Below are positions 42,101 through 54,100 of a stretch of 64,000 nt of DNA, in pieces. Each line of letters begins with the position of its first letter. Position 1 is the first letter of the stretch. The position numbers and the translations under genes are program-made. The stretch is taken from positions 13,985,936-14,049,935 of the forward strand of contig NC_086258.1 of NCBI RefSeq assembly GCF_021018805.1. Reading direction: 5' to 3'. This stretch comes from Prinia subflava. Its lineage: Eukaryota; Chordata; Aves; Passeriformes; Cisticolidae. The notes below the pieces were generated by a model. The model made no database searches. It had not been told where the DNA came from and saw only the letters and a list, made by a program, of their open reading frames with translations.

Positions 42101-45100
42101 TCTCAACACCTACCAAAGTGATCTTGTTCCTTAATTCCCTGAAAAAGCCCTTTCCAGATGGACCAGAGCAGGCCTGGCACCAAAGCCAACCGCAGTGTTT
42201 CATCCTCTCACAGCACAGAAGATAAACAGAAACGAAACCACATTTCCCTGCTGGAAAGGCAAGCTTAGATCCACACAAGAACGGTGATAAGAGAGAATTT
42301 TTATGGATTAACCACCTCATTGCTACAGAGTACTAAAAACCTCCTTTCAATCCATCAGCAGGTGTTACCAACAAAGGCCACTTTAGTTTCATGACCAAAT
42401 GTCTGGTGGTGCAGCTCCTCAGCTCCCAAGTCTGTATCACGCATTAATTTCTCTACTTCTGCTTTTCCCCCCTTTACATTTCACAGCACTACTTGAACAA
42501 AACTTTCTTGTCTCCACCCAAACGTTTCCTGAGTATTTCCCAACCCTGAAATTACATTACAAAGAAGAAAATCAGGATCAGTGGGCCAAAACAAGCATTC
42601 GTACCGAACACTCCCCGTGTCAAATGTGATAAAAAGAATAAACCGCTGTTTCTTGACAAGGAGAGAAACAGATAATGCATTCAATAATTGAATCTGGTGA
42701 TTATGAAAATAGGTGTTGCCACCTGTGAGCCTGGGAAACAATTTGAGAGAGTCGGAGGTACAAAGGGTTGTGAAAGGAACAAAAAGTATTTTCTGTGCAG
42801 GTCGTCCCCCCTCCATGCCCACCACAAAACTCTGCATTTCTATAAATTGTGTTTTTATAGGAGAGACAGCAACACACAGTGACCTAGGGCTGCAGGAAGG
42901 GGTGTTTTCTCCCCTCCACCTGGAGGAGTAAAGCTACTGACCTGTTCTTCATATCTTTTCTTGATCTCATCCAACTTGCAGGAGAATTCTTGGGCTTGCT
43001 TTTCCCGGAGCAATTTTGATTTCCTTAGATCTGCTTCAACCTCTGCTATCTACATGGGAAAAGAAAGGGAATATTTAATTTTTTTTTTTTTGAAAAGGCA
43101 TAGCTTGAAACGTTCTGACATTTCTGCAGTTGTTTGTAAACCATCAAAGGGGAGAATATCACTTGTTGGGAATGATAACACTGTTTGTGTGTGGTGAAAA
43201 TGAATATTCAGTGTCTACAGGATTATTAGTTACTCAAGGACATGGTGATCACTGTTGTGCCACTCCCTAATAACAAAGGACTGGCTCAGTTTTTCACTCA
43301 ACACTGCAGCATATCCCATTGAAATTAAGTGAATATTTTCTCTAGACATATTTAAGACTCAAATCTATTTCACTTAAAAATACACTGCCTGTGGAAATTC
43401 AAGGGAAATCATCTGAGTCAGAGCATAAACTCCAGATTTAAACCAAGTTTACATTAAATCAGAAAATAACTTTAAATAACTTAAAAGAGAATTATTTGGC
43501 TGCAAGTTAAGTCCTCTGAAGATAGTCATCGCCTATGAATAATGAGCCCCACAGATTCCAGCACGCAGCATCAAGGAAGCAATTTCACAACTCAATTAAC
43601 AAAGGCTTTTGTATCAAAAGCACAACTGCTAGCTGTACATCAGGCATGTTTCCAAGGGAATATATATAAATATATATATGTAACTACTGCAGTGCACACT
43701 CATCAATGACTTTTAGATCTAGACCCCAACACAAGCAGGGAATAAACTGTGTCCTTAAAAAGAGAAAAGAGCTGGAGGGGTTTGAAGGACCACAAGCCCA
43801 TCTGCTCCACAAAAAGAAGAAATCCATGAATTTCTGAACCACGAGCCAAAATCCTGCTTGGCCTAAGGGAGTGCTCAGTGTTCCACAGATGTCTGTGCCA
43901 ATTGGCCTGGACATCACTCCCCAGCCAGGAAGGAGGAGAAAAGGCAGCACTAGGAGAGGGAAAAGCATTTTATTGCAGAGTACTCCAGCAGGAAAGGAAG
44001 GGACTGGAGTCAAATAGAAAATGAAAAAGAGAGCAGTGAGGAAGCAGCTCACTGCTACTATCTGCCATTAAGAAAAGGGACTGCAATCAATGTTTTATGA
44101 ATAATTTTCTTCCGGCTCCAAACTTGCTCAAGTTGCATGTCCATGGCCATATTTTACTCAATAAAACCCAGAGAAATAACAGATCTTGTTACTGCACTAA
44201 AGGAGATTTTTTTTTAAGAGAATGAAAATGTTCTAAAAAGTGAAATAGTAAAAAACATATGCAAAGATGCTTTAAATCTGCTGGCTTCTGCAGTTTGTGC
44301 ATTAGGCCACATTCATCTATTTCCAGCAACTGCAACAAAGGCTCCTGATCTTTATTTGCCAAACCCAGGAAGCCCCAGACCCACAGTACCATGACACAGT
44401 CTCTGGATTATTTCTCTTTTTTTAGTTACTACTGGAAAAAATGCAGATCTTGCAGTTAAACATGTGCCACCCACCCATCAGTGGCCATCAGGTGACTCTT
44501 AATAATCACAAGCTCGACAAAATAGGAAGCAGATGGCAAAATAAATTATATTATCATAGAGCCAAACTAAAGAATCAAATATTGATTGCAACAACTGAAA
44601 ATGACCCCATCCTGCTCATCTCCATAATTAACTTTATCTCATACCAAAAATGGGTTTAAAGCCCAGTATTACTAACAGATAAAAGCACAGTGTTGCTATG
44701 GCTACTGCAGTTGTTTTGTAAGTAATGCATCCCACCTCACCACAAAACATAGAATTTTCCAGTATGTTCAATGTACTGGGGGATTTATCTAAGAGTGTGT
44801 GGATGCAGAGGAATGAGAGAGGCCAAAGCCATGAAGAGAGAGCTTTAGCAGTGTTCCTTTGATGTATTTCCTTGGACCTTGGTTCCTGTAGAATAGAACC
44901 ATTGAACTGTACAATATCATTTAATATTTCTAGATTTTAGCACCCAAGAAGGGAAAGAGCAAACCTCTGGCTGATTCACAGAGTTCAGCAAAATTGACTT
45001 TCTAAATTTCCCAGAACGCAGCAATATTCTGAAAGAAATTTACTGTCATTTTAAAATTATGGTCGATGATGTTTTCCAAATTCTTTTGCACTTCCTTATG

Positions 45101-48100
45101 TTTTGGATTGGCTTTCTTTGCTGAAGGCTTTTTAAGTGAATGAAACTATTATTAGCCTTTCTAGAATTAGACAACATTCCTTTTGGAACAGAACTAGGAT
45201 ATTATTTTAAGTCATCATGAAGAAATTGCAGGAGGGTCACACAGTACAGAAAATGTCAGATTAAAATTGTAGGATTTGTTGTATTGCCCTTGTGGCTCTG
45301 GTTTGCAGAACACATCTTGCTTTTATAAGTTTGTTCTTGCTTTTTTTTTTTAATTTCCAATTTCTATTATTTGCTGTCTGTGTGGGTCTTAAAAATATCA
45401 GCAGTGAAGATTTTCAGAAAACTCTGAGGACAACAAAAAGGGAATTTCCTCAGTCCTAAGGCAGCACTCTGAGCCACCCATCCCAGTCCCAGCCTGCAGC
45501 CCCCTCCTGTCAGAGCCAGGTTTGGTCAAGGCAGGTGAGGTTGTAATCCAGAATTACAGAGATCTCAACCACAGGAGGAGTTAAGGAAATATCCCTTCTC
45601 TCCCCCTCTTTTTGATCACCCATTGCTTGTTCCTCATTTCACTCCTTGGGCTGCTTTTATAAACTCCCAGGAGAACGGTTTAACTACTGTTTGCTCCTTA
45701 AGAAATTCAAGCCACCAAAATCCCTCATTTTCAGCGACAGAAAAGTGGATTTTTCCATCCTCTGCACACGACTGCCAGCAGCCACCATGGCTCTGCCCCT
45801 GTTTGGGCTCAAACTGATTACAGGAGCTCATTAATGGAAGACAGAGTCGCTGGGAAAAGAGTAGGAAGCGACACATTTAAGTGGGAAATGACAAGCGTTG
45901 TTCCATAGGGTGTATAAACTAACACTTTATACTCTCACTCCTGAAAAATCCCTAATCAGTATCATAACTGCAGATATCTTTGTAACAATGACAATTCTGG
46001 CTTTGTCAGGAAGATGAAACAGCCGCCACCATCCCTTTCTGACTCGCCGCAAAGACACTACATTGTGAAAGATTTTGATGTCGCACTCTCAAGTGGAGCA
46101 TGTTTCTGGCATTATAAGATCAGAATCCGCTATCCCACTGCGCCAGAGTTTCAGAAAGGCTGGCATTGTGACCTCCTCACCCGCTGTTTCATTTCAGCAG
46201 AGTCTTTCTCTGAGTTCAGCTCCACCTGCCGCTTAAACTCCTCCAGGGCAGCGCCTGCCTGCTGGGCCTGCAGCCTCTGTACCTCCGTCACCCGCCTCAG
46301 CTGCTCCTCCTTCTCCCTAGAAAGTCACAGAAAATTTTCAGAGTTCAAGTATCAAATAAAAGAACAAGTGTGCTGGTGTAAAAGAGAGCCCTTTAACCCG
46401 ATCAGTTTAAAATAGTATTCAGATTTCAATTTCCTGTCCCAGCTTCTGCCCAGCTTCCCTTTGCAGGGCTTTGAAGAAGGCGATGGAAGGCCGGAGTTAT
46501 TTTCGCTTTCTCCGATTGAATTTCACACGCCCAAACACGGCGGCCACAGCTCACAACAAAACCTCCACCTTCAAAGTCTCTCTTCACTTCAATGGCTCTC
46601 TGCCCACTGCAGGACTCCCTTTATTAATCTAATTAATAATATTTAATAATAGTAACAAGAAATAAATCATAACAAACTGATTTAAATCATTAAATTAGAT
46701 TTAACATCTCCCAATACTCAAACAAACTCTTTTTAGCATGATTGCCTTTCCAGATTTAAAAAAAAACCCAAACAAAAAAATTATCCCAGTGCCATCTTTG
46801 CTCAGGCAAGGTGCAGGATTACTCCCTGCTTGTCATAAATCAAAATGCAAAGCAGGGTAATGTGTGACACGTGGTTCTTTCTTAATCTATTAGAAAGCCA
46901 TAATGCTGTGATGTCTATTCAGCCTTTACAGTAATGACACATGTTAAACCTCTGTGCAAAGATATTTCACACCAACAGCCTACACTATTTGACATATTAA
47001 ACCTGATATATCTACAGAAATCAGGCTGGGCTTCTTCCAGTTGGATGGTAGATCAATAGGAATGTTTCTGTAATATTTTATGTACATTCACATATATGGA
47101 AAGATAGAGACATTCATCATACTGACACACAAGGTAAATTTATGAATATTTCAGGAATTTGGATGTGAGTGCTCAAATATTACTAACTTTTCTGAACTTG
47201 TTCCTGGTTTTGTTATTAGCTTTTTTGTGACACGTTCCTGCTCCCACAGGCCAGCAGAGCTGCCTGACTTTGTGTTCAGACACTGGAGAACACGATGGTG
47301 GCATCGAGGGACAAAGCTGGCTCCACCCATGGCTTGTAACAGAAGACACATTCAAACAGACCTGGGGCTGACATTTTCATTTTCCAGGCAGAGGAAGTAC
47401 CTCAACGATAAATTTCCCATTTTGACAGGAATTATTTCCATATAAAACAAAGAATCTGACACATAGGAGATGGAAAAGCCCAGCTAATTCATCTCGTCTG
47501 TCACCTTGCCAGCACTGGAGGAGCTGCAGCAGCACTGAGAGAGCCTTTCAGAAAGGTCAGGAAGCTGCCAAGCCCAAAGTTACAGTATTCACATCCTCTT
47601 CTGTGGTTTGCAGACCAGACTTTGACAATAGGACAAAGAACATAATCCTACATCTTCACAAAGAGGCTGTTTGCAGTGCAGGAGAGCAGGGTAATTCCAT
47701 TAGCAAAGAGATCAAAGAAATGCCACAAGCCCTGAGTCAGTACATTGCTGTTTACTTCTAGAGGATTTTTTCATGATGCACATTTAAAAAAAAAAAAGAT
47801 TTTTTTTGATGCCTCACTCACAGCTGATGGAATAATTGAGAATATGGAGACTGCTCCTCTCCTCACAGAAAATGGAAAATCTCTTTCTTCCCCAGCAGAA
47901 ACTGGAGGAAAATGGAACAGAATCCTGTTCCATTAATTTTGGTGATGATTATTTTGGGGTTTTGTGTTCTTAGAAGACCTGTGCAAATTATCTTCAAATG
48001 TGCTAGAGAGCATCCATCACCCCTCCATATATTCTTTATTTCTACAGCCTCACTGATTCCATCTCCTACACTCCTCTGAGGGGGAAGCACATCTGTGTTA

Positions 48101-51100
48101 ATCTGAGCCACCACATTCCCCACTCATTTATGAGACAACAAAAATTACATGTCAAAAAGCAGCACTACCAAAACCAACATTTCTTTCCCCATCTAAACTC
48201 AAATGACAAAATATCATTTAGGATTTGAATTCCTCCTGCAGAGGATCCGAAAGATCCAAATTCCAAGCACAAGACTCATCCAGAATTCCTCAGAATGGGC
48301 ACAATGATCGCTGTCTGATGGGACAGTTCATCTGCTCCTGCTGCCTGCCTCAGTTATCCCCCAAATCCCACATTCCAGGGAGCTGCTGAATACAGACATT
48401 TTTAATTTTACAGCTGTTTGACACTGGATTACATTAAGGACATCACTCCCCTCTCCCACAACAAAATCTGCCTCAGAAAGAAGAATATGTAAGAGCTCTG
48501 CCCACATTTGTTACCTTGAAGAGACCATGGAGAGAGGAAAACTTCTCCTCCCAAAGATCCACAATTCAGCTCTGGGCCCTGGATATCAAACCTCTCTCCC
48601 TGCAAAACACACCTAACACTCTATTCCACACTGGAAGCAAAACCAAAAATCGAAGCTTATTCAAGCACATCCACACTGCCAAGTGTCACTGGGACAACAG
48701 CTTTGGTCCAGTCAGGTGGACACACAACAAATCTAAACAAAAGGAACAAGAAATGAGTCCCCGTGCTCTTAGTGAGGCTCCAAATTTATGCATCTTCTTC
48801 CTTAGGAAGATATTTTTATTTGGAAATATTATGATGTCAACTTCTAGGAATGTGGTTTTATGTACCTTCCTTTCTTTTAAGGACTTAATCCCATGAATAA
48901 ATGCAACATCTCATTATAAGCAGGAAAAAAACTTCATTTTTAAGGATGTGGGAGCCAGAGCTCTCTATTTTTTGTGCAGTTCAGATTTGTACAGAAGCTT
49001 AGAAAACCTGTACAACAATGGCCCCTGGTTCACAAATATAAGAAAAGCTTCACTTTTTTTCCCAAGACTGCGAGCAATGTGCCTTGCATGAAGCACTCAA
49101 ACATTCACTTTGAAGATTATTTTTTTCAGTTGGACTAGTTGTGGGGCCCAATACAATACAATTACATCACTTAAATCCCCTAAAGCTCAGCCAGCCTGAA
49201 TATAAAAACAGGGTGAATTTACTCTTTGCCCCCAATTTAAAAAGCAGCAAATTCCTTTTGTTTCAGTGTATAAAGGACATGGCAACAGAATTAGGAGCCT
49301 TACATGGCACAAACCAGCTCAGGGAAAGTTGACTGTGAAGTCCAGAATTTCAATTTCAGGAATCAGCACCCTGAAGTGCTCTGATAAATGGGAAATACAA
49401 ACATCTGATGTGCTTCCTCTTTATGTTTAATCATAAATATTTGTCTTGCTCTGTAAAATGTCTTCCAAGAGGTAACAACTGAACACGGTGAGACTCTACA
49501 GCACTGCATTAACAAAACACAGGGCAATTCAGGGGTTAAAGGAAAGGTTAATTAAATTTGGGATGCCCCAGCAAATGTTGAATCAACACCTTCCTGGAGG
49601 GCTCCCACCATTCCCTGAACAACAGCAAGGGCTCAGCAACAGCACAAGGAGCAGCAGATGCACCTGGCTGGGTCAGGCTCATCAACAAATTAAAATATGA
49701 AATGCACTTTAAACACAAAGTGCCAGCACACACTGAACACACGTGGGACAGAGAGTTCCACACCCCAGGAGCAAATCCACAGCCAAGCTCCCTGTGTGTC
49801 CTTCAGAGAGATCTTCAGTGACATGGGAAATAGTAACAGACTGTGAAACTCCTCATGTTTTGTTATAAAATTATAGCAGGCTTTAATTCACAAAGAGGCA
49901 AACTCCTCTCCAGGTTTTCCAAACCTGCTGGCAGCACAGCCCACTGAATCCCAACCGTACCAGAGAACAGAGGCAGAGCAAGGAATTTCTGTAAGGATGT
50001 ATTTTGCCACTGAATAAGCTTCTGAAACTTCAAATTCTGATGGACTCCACAAGAGGGAGAGGCTCCATCCCTTGTCTCTCTCCCAGGTTGTTATGGCTCT
50101 GGTTTATGCCTGGAGATAAACATGAATCCCAGAATATCTCGAGTTGGAAGGAACCCATACTGAGCCCAACTCCCTGCTTCTCACAGGGCTACCTAAAACA
50201 AAATCATTTGAACTGAGAGAAGGCTGAGCTATGGGAAAGCAGAGTGATGGCTGAGCCTGCAGCCCCACTGAGGATGCTGAGATCCTGCTGGGAGAGGCCA
50301 GGCTCTCCTGCTATTCCCACATTACACATACTCCAACCCTGTGTATTCAGATTTGCTCTACTCACACAAGTCTTTGCCCATCCCTTCCTCTCTTTCCTAA
50401 ATATTACTGCTTCTGAGGGAAAATTTGCTCCCTACCAAACTGCCAACTTGCTGGAGGATACTGTTGTCTCTACAAGCCTTCCTTTTTTATTTAATTACAA
50501 AATAAAAAAAAAATTGACTCTCACTAATATGTGCTGAAACAAAACCAGTTATCACTGTTTATATAATTTGTATAGATTAAAAAACCCTTTTAAACCCCCT
50601 CCTATATAAACACATTTCCAAATGAGAGCATAATTTCTTTCACAATACACAGCAAACTGTGTAGCTGCAAACACAGCCTGCATCAAAACGTTACCAAAAT
50701 TCCCATGTAAACCAAAATTCAGGAATTTCACCTTAGTATCTTCAGTGTCTACAGATGTGAGGACCCATCCAGTGTACAGACACAAACATTTGACTTTACA
50801 TGGGGAAATTTAGGCAGAGCCACGATCCTGGTCCTGATCCCAGAGAGTGCCTCACATGGAGATGCTCTGGTACTGCCAGGACTCCATGAAATGGCAGCAG
50901 TTTAATGAATTAATTAAATTTATAGCCAAATGCAAGACCCATGCTACCACTTTTTAGTACCACAACCAGTAAAAACCTCTCCCTGCATCACCCTCTCTGA
51001 CCTAACTCCTAGCATGCAGATATTCCACTACATAAATAAAGTATTCAAGCCTAAAATCCCCCTGTAAAGGAAGGGGTTAATGGGTTCATTAAGAACAATG

Positions 51101-54100
51101 CTTCTGCAGTAACACCAAATCTGTGAAACACACAAAAATCAATTTTGCTTTTCCTGCTCTGTTTTTAACACGCAGTGACAGCTTTGGGCATCACTGCAGC
51201 CATCCCAGCTGAGGCTGGAGCATCCCTCTGCACGGGCTGGGAATCCCAAAAACAACGAGGAATAACCAGGGCTGTGGCAGCCCCAGACAGATGGAATCTG
51301 TGCAGAACACTTCTTCTTTTTGGTGTGGAGAGGAAGAGAGGCAGTGTGAAGTCATCCAAGCGGAATGATAACTAAACCAAAGCCAGATCAAAGGAGCGAA
51401 GAAGAAAGACTGAAATGTGAAGCTGAAATATTTATTGCCTTCAAAACATCATCCCTATCCTGTCCCTGGGCACTTTAATATTTCGGAGTTGTTAGAAAGC
51501 ATTCTAACTTGTTTTATCATTTCAAAGAATTAAAGCCAAAAATATAAAGCAAGAAATAAATATGAAGTGTTCCCCAATAATAAGAATAAGATGAGCTTGT
51601 CTTTACGAGAAAAAGCACAAATCCACTTATAAATTGTTTACAGTTTGCATAATTTGAGATGTTAGCATCAAAAAGCTGGTCTGCATTCCTTCAAGTAAGC
51701 TGCAACAATGGAAGATATTTACAATGCAATTATTGTTTTAAACTATACACTTATGTTTAAAATAAATCATGAGATAATATTAACAAACTAAATCACTTCT
51801 TAAAGCCCTTAATGAATTCAGAGCAAGTAATACTCCACGTGTGCAGTATCACACTGAAATAAGAATAATGCATTACATTCAAAATTAATGGCTCACAAAT
51901 TAAGTCGACATTGGTTAAACACACTAATAATTATTATATCTATTTCTCATTACAATAATGACAGGGCACTGTTGTGCTAGGTGCTGTGCAAACAGAATAA
52001 AACAGCAACTGCCAAATGATGAATGTGATGTGGGTTAAAAGGCTGGGCAAGTGTTGTAAATGTGGCTGGAAAGGAAAACTTGGTAATTTTTTGCTCCAGA
52101 CTGCAGAAACTGTCTCTGAGATTTAGATCCACCACATGTAGGAGAGAGCACAGAGGCTCAGCCATCAAGGGAGGAGGATTAGAACAGAGATTAAATAGTC
52201 ACGGCTTTCCCATGCTGAGACCACAGCTAAACCTCAGCAAGGACAACACGGAGAGGAGAATTAGAGAGACAGGTGTAGATAATGGCTTAGAAAAGGGGAG
52301 ACAAGTCTGTAATTAAAAGGTGGCCCAGAAAGCCAGCACAGACAGCAAAGAGATTCATGAGGTACCCAAAGAAGAGCAGCAGAGAAGGCAAGGATGGAGA
52401 TCAGAGAACAGCGCTGTGGCACTGAGAGCTGGGGGGCGAATAAAATAAACCATCCAAGGACAAACTATGTGAGAAATCAGCAGGCACAGGACAGAGCCAG
52501 GCAAGGAGAATCACTTAACACTAACAAAGCACAGCCCAGGGTGTGCGAGGAGTGACACAGCCAACAGCAGTTGGCAAAGCAGAGATGCCGAGGATGAACT
52601 GCCAGGAATAAAACTGTTAAGGAGGTACGAGGGTTCAGAATTCATCCTGTCATTCTACTGACTTAAGGTAACTATTTTTATGGTTAAAATAATTGGTTAG
52701 TTCAGGATTCAGAGTAATCATATTCATGTTGTAGTAGACAATAAAGATATTTAATTCTGCAGAACCATGAGTGTCTACTTGGCTCACTGGTTTCCTCTTT
52801 CCAAGGACATGGATTGTCACAATTTTCTTTTCCTTAAAAGTACTGTTTGAATTTTCAACTTCAACTCCTCCATGAAGGTTGGTTGTATTGTTGCCAAAGC
52901 TGAAGGAAAGTTGTACAAAGTACATAAAAAGTAAAAGCAAAATTAAGATTATGGTATGTAACTGAAGTAGGGCAATCACAACCATCAAGCAACAACAAGG
53001 AACAAGGTTTTTCCTTGTACTGTTCTGTAGATGGATTCTAAGTGACCCAAAGGAGGTGACAGCCTGAAACTTTTTGTGCTTTTTAACAATCAGTAATTGA
53101 ATATTTGAATTCAATCTTTTAGCCAACTGAAAGCTTTTCTCATTTCATCAATGTTTTGGGCATTGAAATAAGAGAAGTCAGAAATCTGAAAAATACACTG
53201 ATGTGAGAGGGGAGCCTTTGGAGTAACAAGGGAACAATTCTGCCATTAGTGTTGATCTTTGTATATTCATTTAATCAATGCGACCACGATAATCCTTAAC
53301 TACATTAATTATTAGAACAGCAATTTACAGCAATTAATGAGGTGCTACAGCAATGTTCTTCACTCACAGGGCAATACTTTTCATTTCATAAGCTGTGTGC
53401 CATATCAAACCACTTTCATAGTTGTTATCACTAAAAAGATGTCGTGTGATATCTCTATAACCATCTTGAGGGACGTAACAGTCCCAGAGCCAAGGATTAA
53501 AAATCAAATGTTACTTTTTTTCTGTACAACTGGTGCCTTCCTTTCAATACATATTTCATTATTGCCAGTAGGTCTCCAGAGAAACGGGGGGGGAAAGAAA
53601 ATGAAAGGCTGTAAATAGTTAATAGAACACTTTATTTTTGCTTTTAAGTGAGACTATTAAACAAAGCTACCACATTTTTGAGCCCTCTGTTCAGGCTCCA
53701 CGTTGTGGCCCCTAGAGTGAGGGTTAGGGAATGTTTACAATATGCTGGAAACTTTGACTGGGTTTGCTCTAAAAGGTTTCAGATGCTCAAGCACAGCACC
53801 AAGTGGGGAACAGCTGCTTGGTTTTCCACTGATTCTTAAAGGAGAAAAAAAACCCAACAAAATATCTCAACTCAAAACCCACCCTAGCAAAAACACACAC
53901 ACAGTTTTAAAGAGTAAAACTGGATCTCAACTCCTCAGCCACATCACATCACCACTGTTTTAAAATCACAGATGTGGCTTTTTTCATCAAATTGCAATTG
54001 CTGTAACAAGACAACCCTCAACATTTTAATAAAAGATAATGATGAACACAATCAACATGAGTATAAACTCTTAACAATGCTCTTTTATTGCAACACTTGG

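Larger units (their letters stand above)
31934..42941 (-). other. CEP112: CEP112 intron e-f (11,008 bp)
   Basis: The part nearest exon f (31.9-33.3 kb) combines three poly(A) tracts (A20 at 32197, A20 at 32487, A18 at 32985, plus strand) with a CpG-retaining patch at 33061-33200. Further contents are a 31-bp tandem duplication at 35114-35175, a CR1 tail at 36873-37205, a 24-bp duplication at 38610-38657 and a T17 tract at 39822. The remaining stretches (33.5-35.1, 37.5-38.6 and 39.9-42.9 kb) show nothing I can name. Confidence 0.85.

Noticed and set aside
46085..46145. tRNA-like stretch on the minus strand (TGGCGCAGTGG followed by a TTCTG..CAGAA stem)
   Set aside because: There is an A-box-like start, but no B-box (GGTTCGA-type) at the right distance, no acceptor stem pairing, and the anticodon loop is too large.
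53716..53732. Telomere-like GAGGGTTAGGG
   Set aside because: Only one and a half units, so it is not an interstitial telomeric array.
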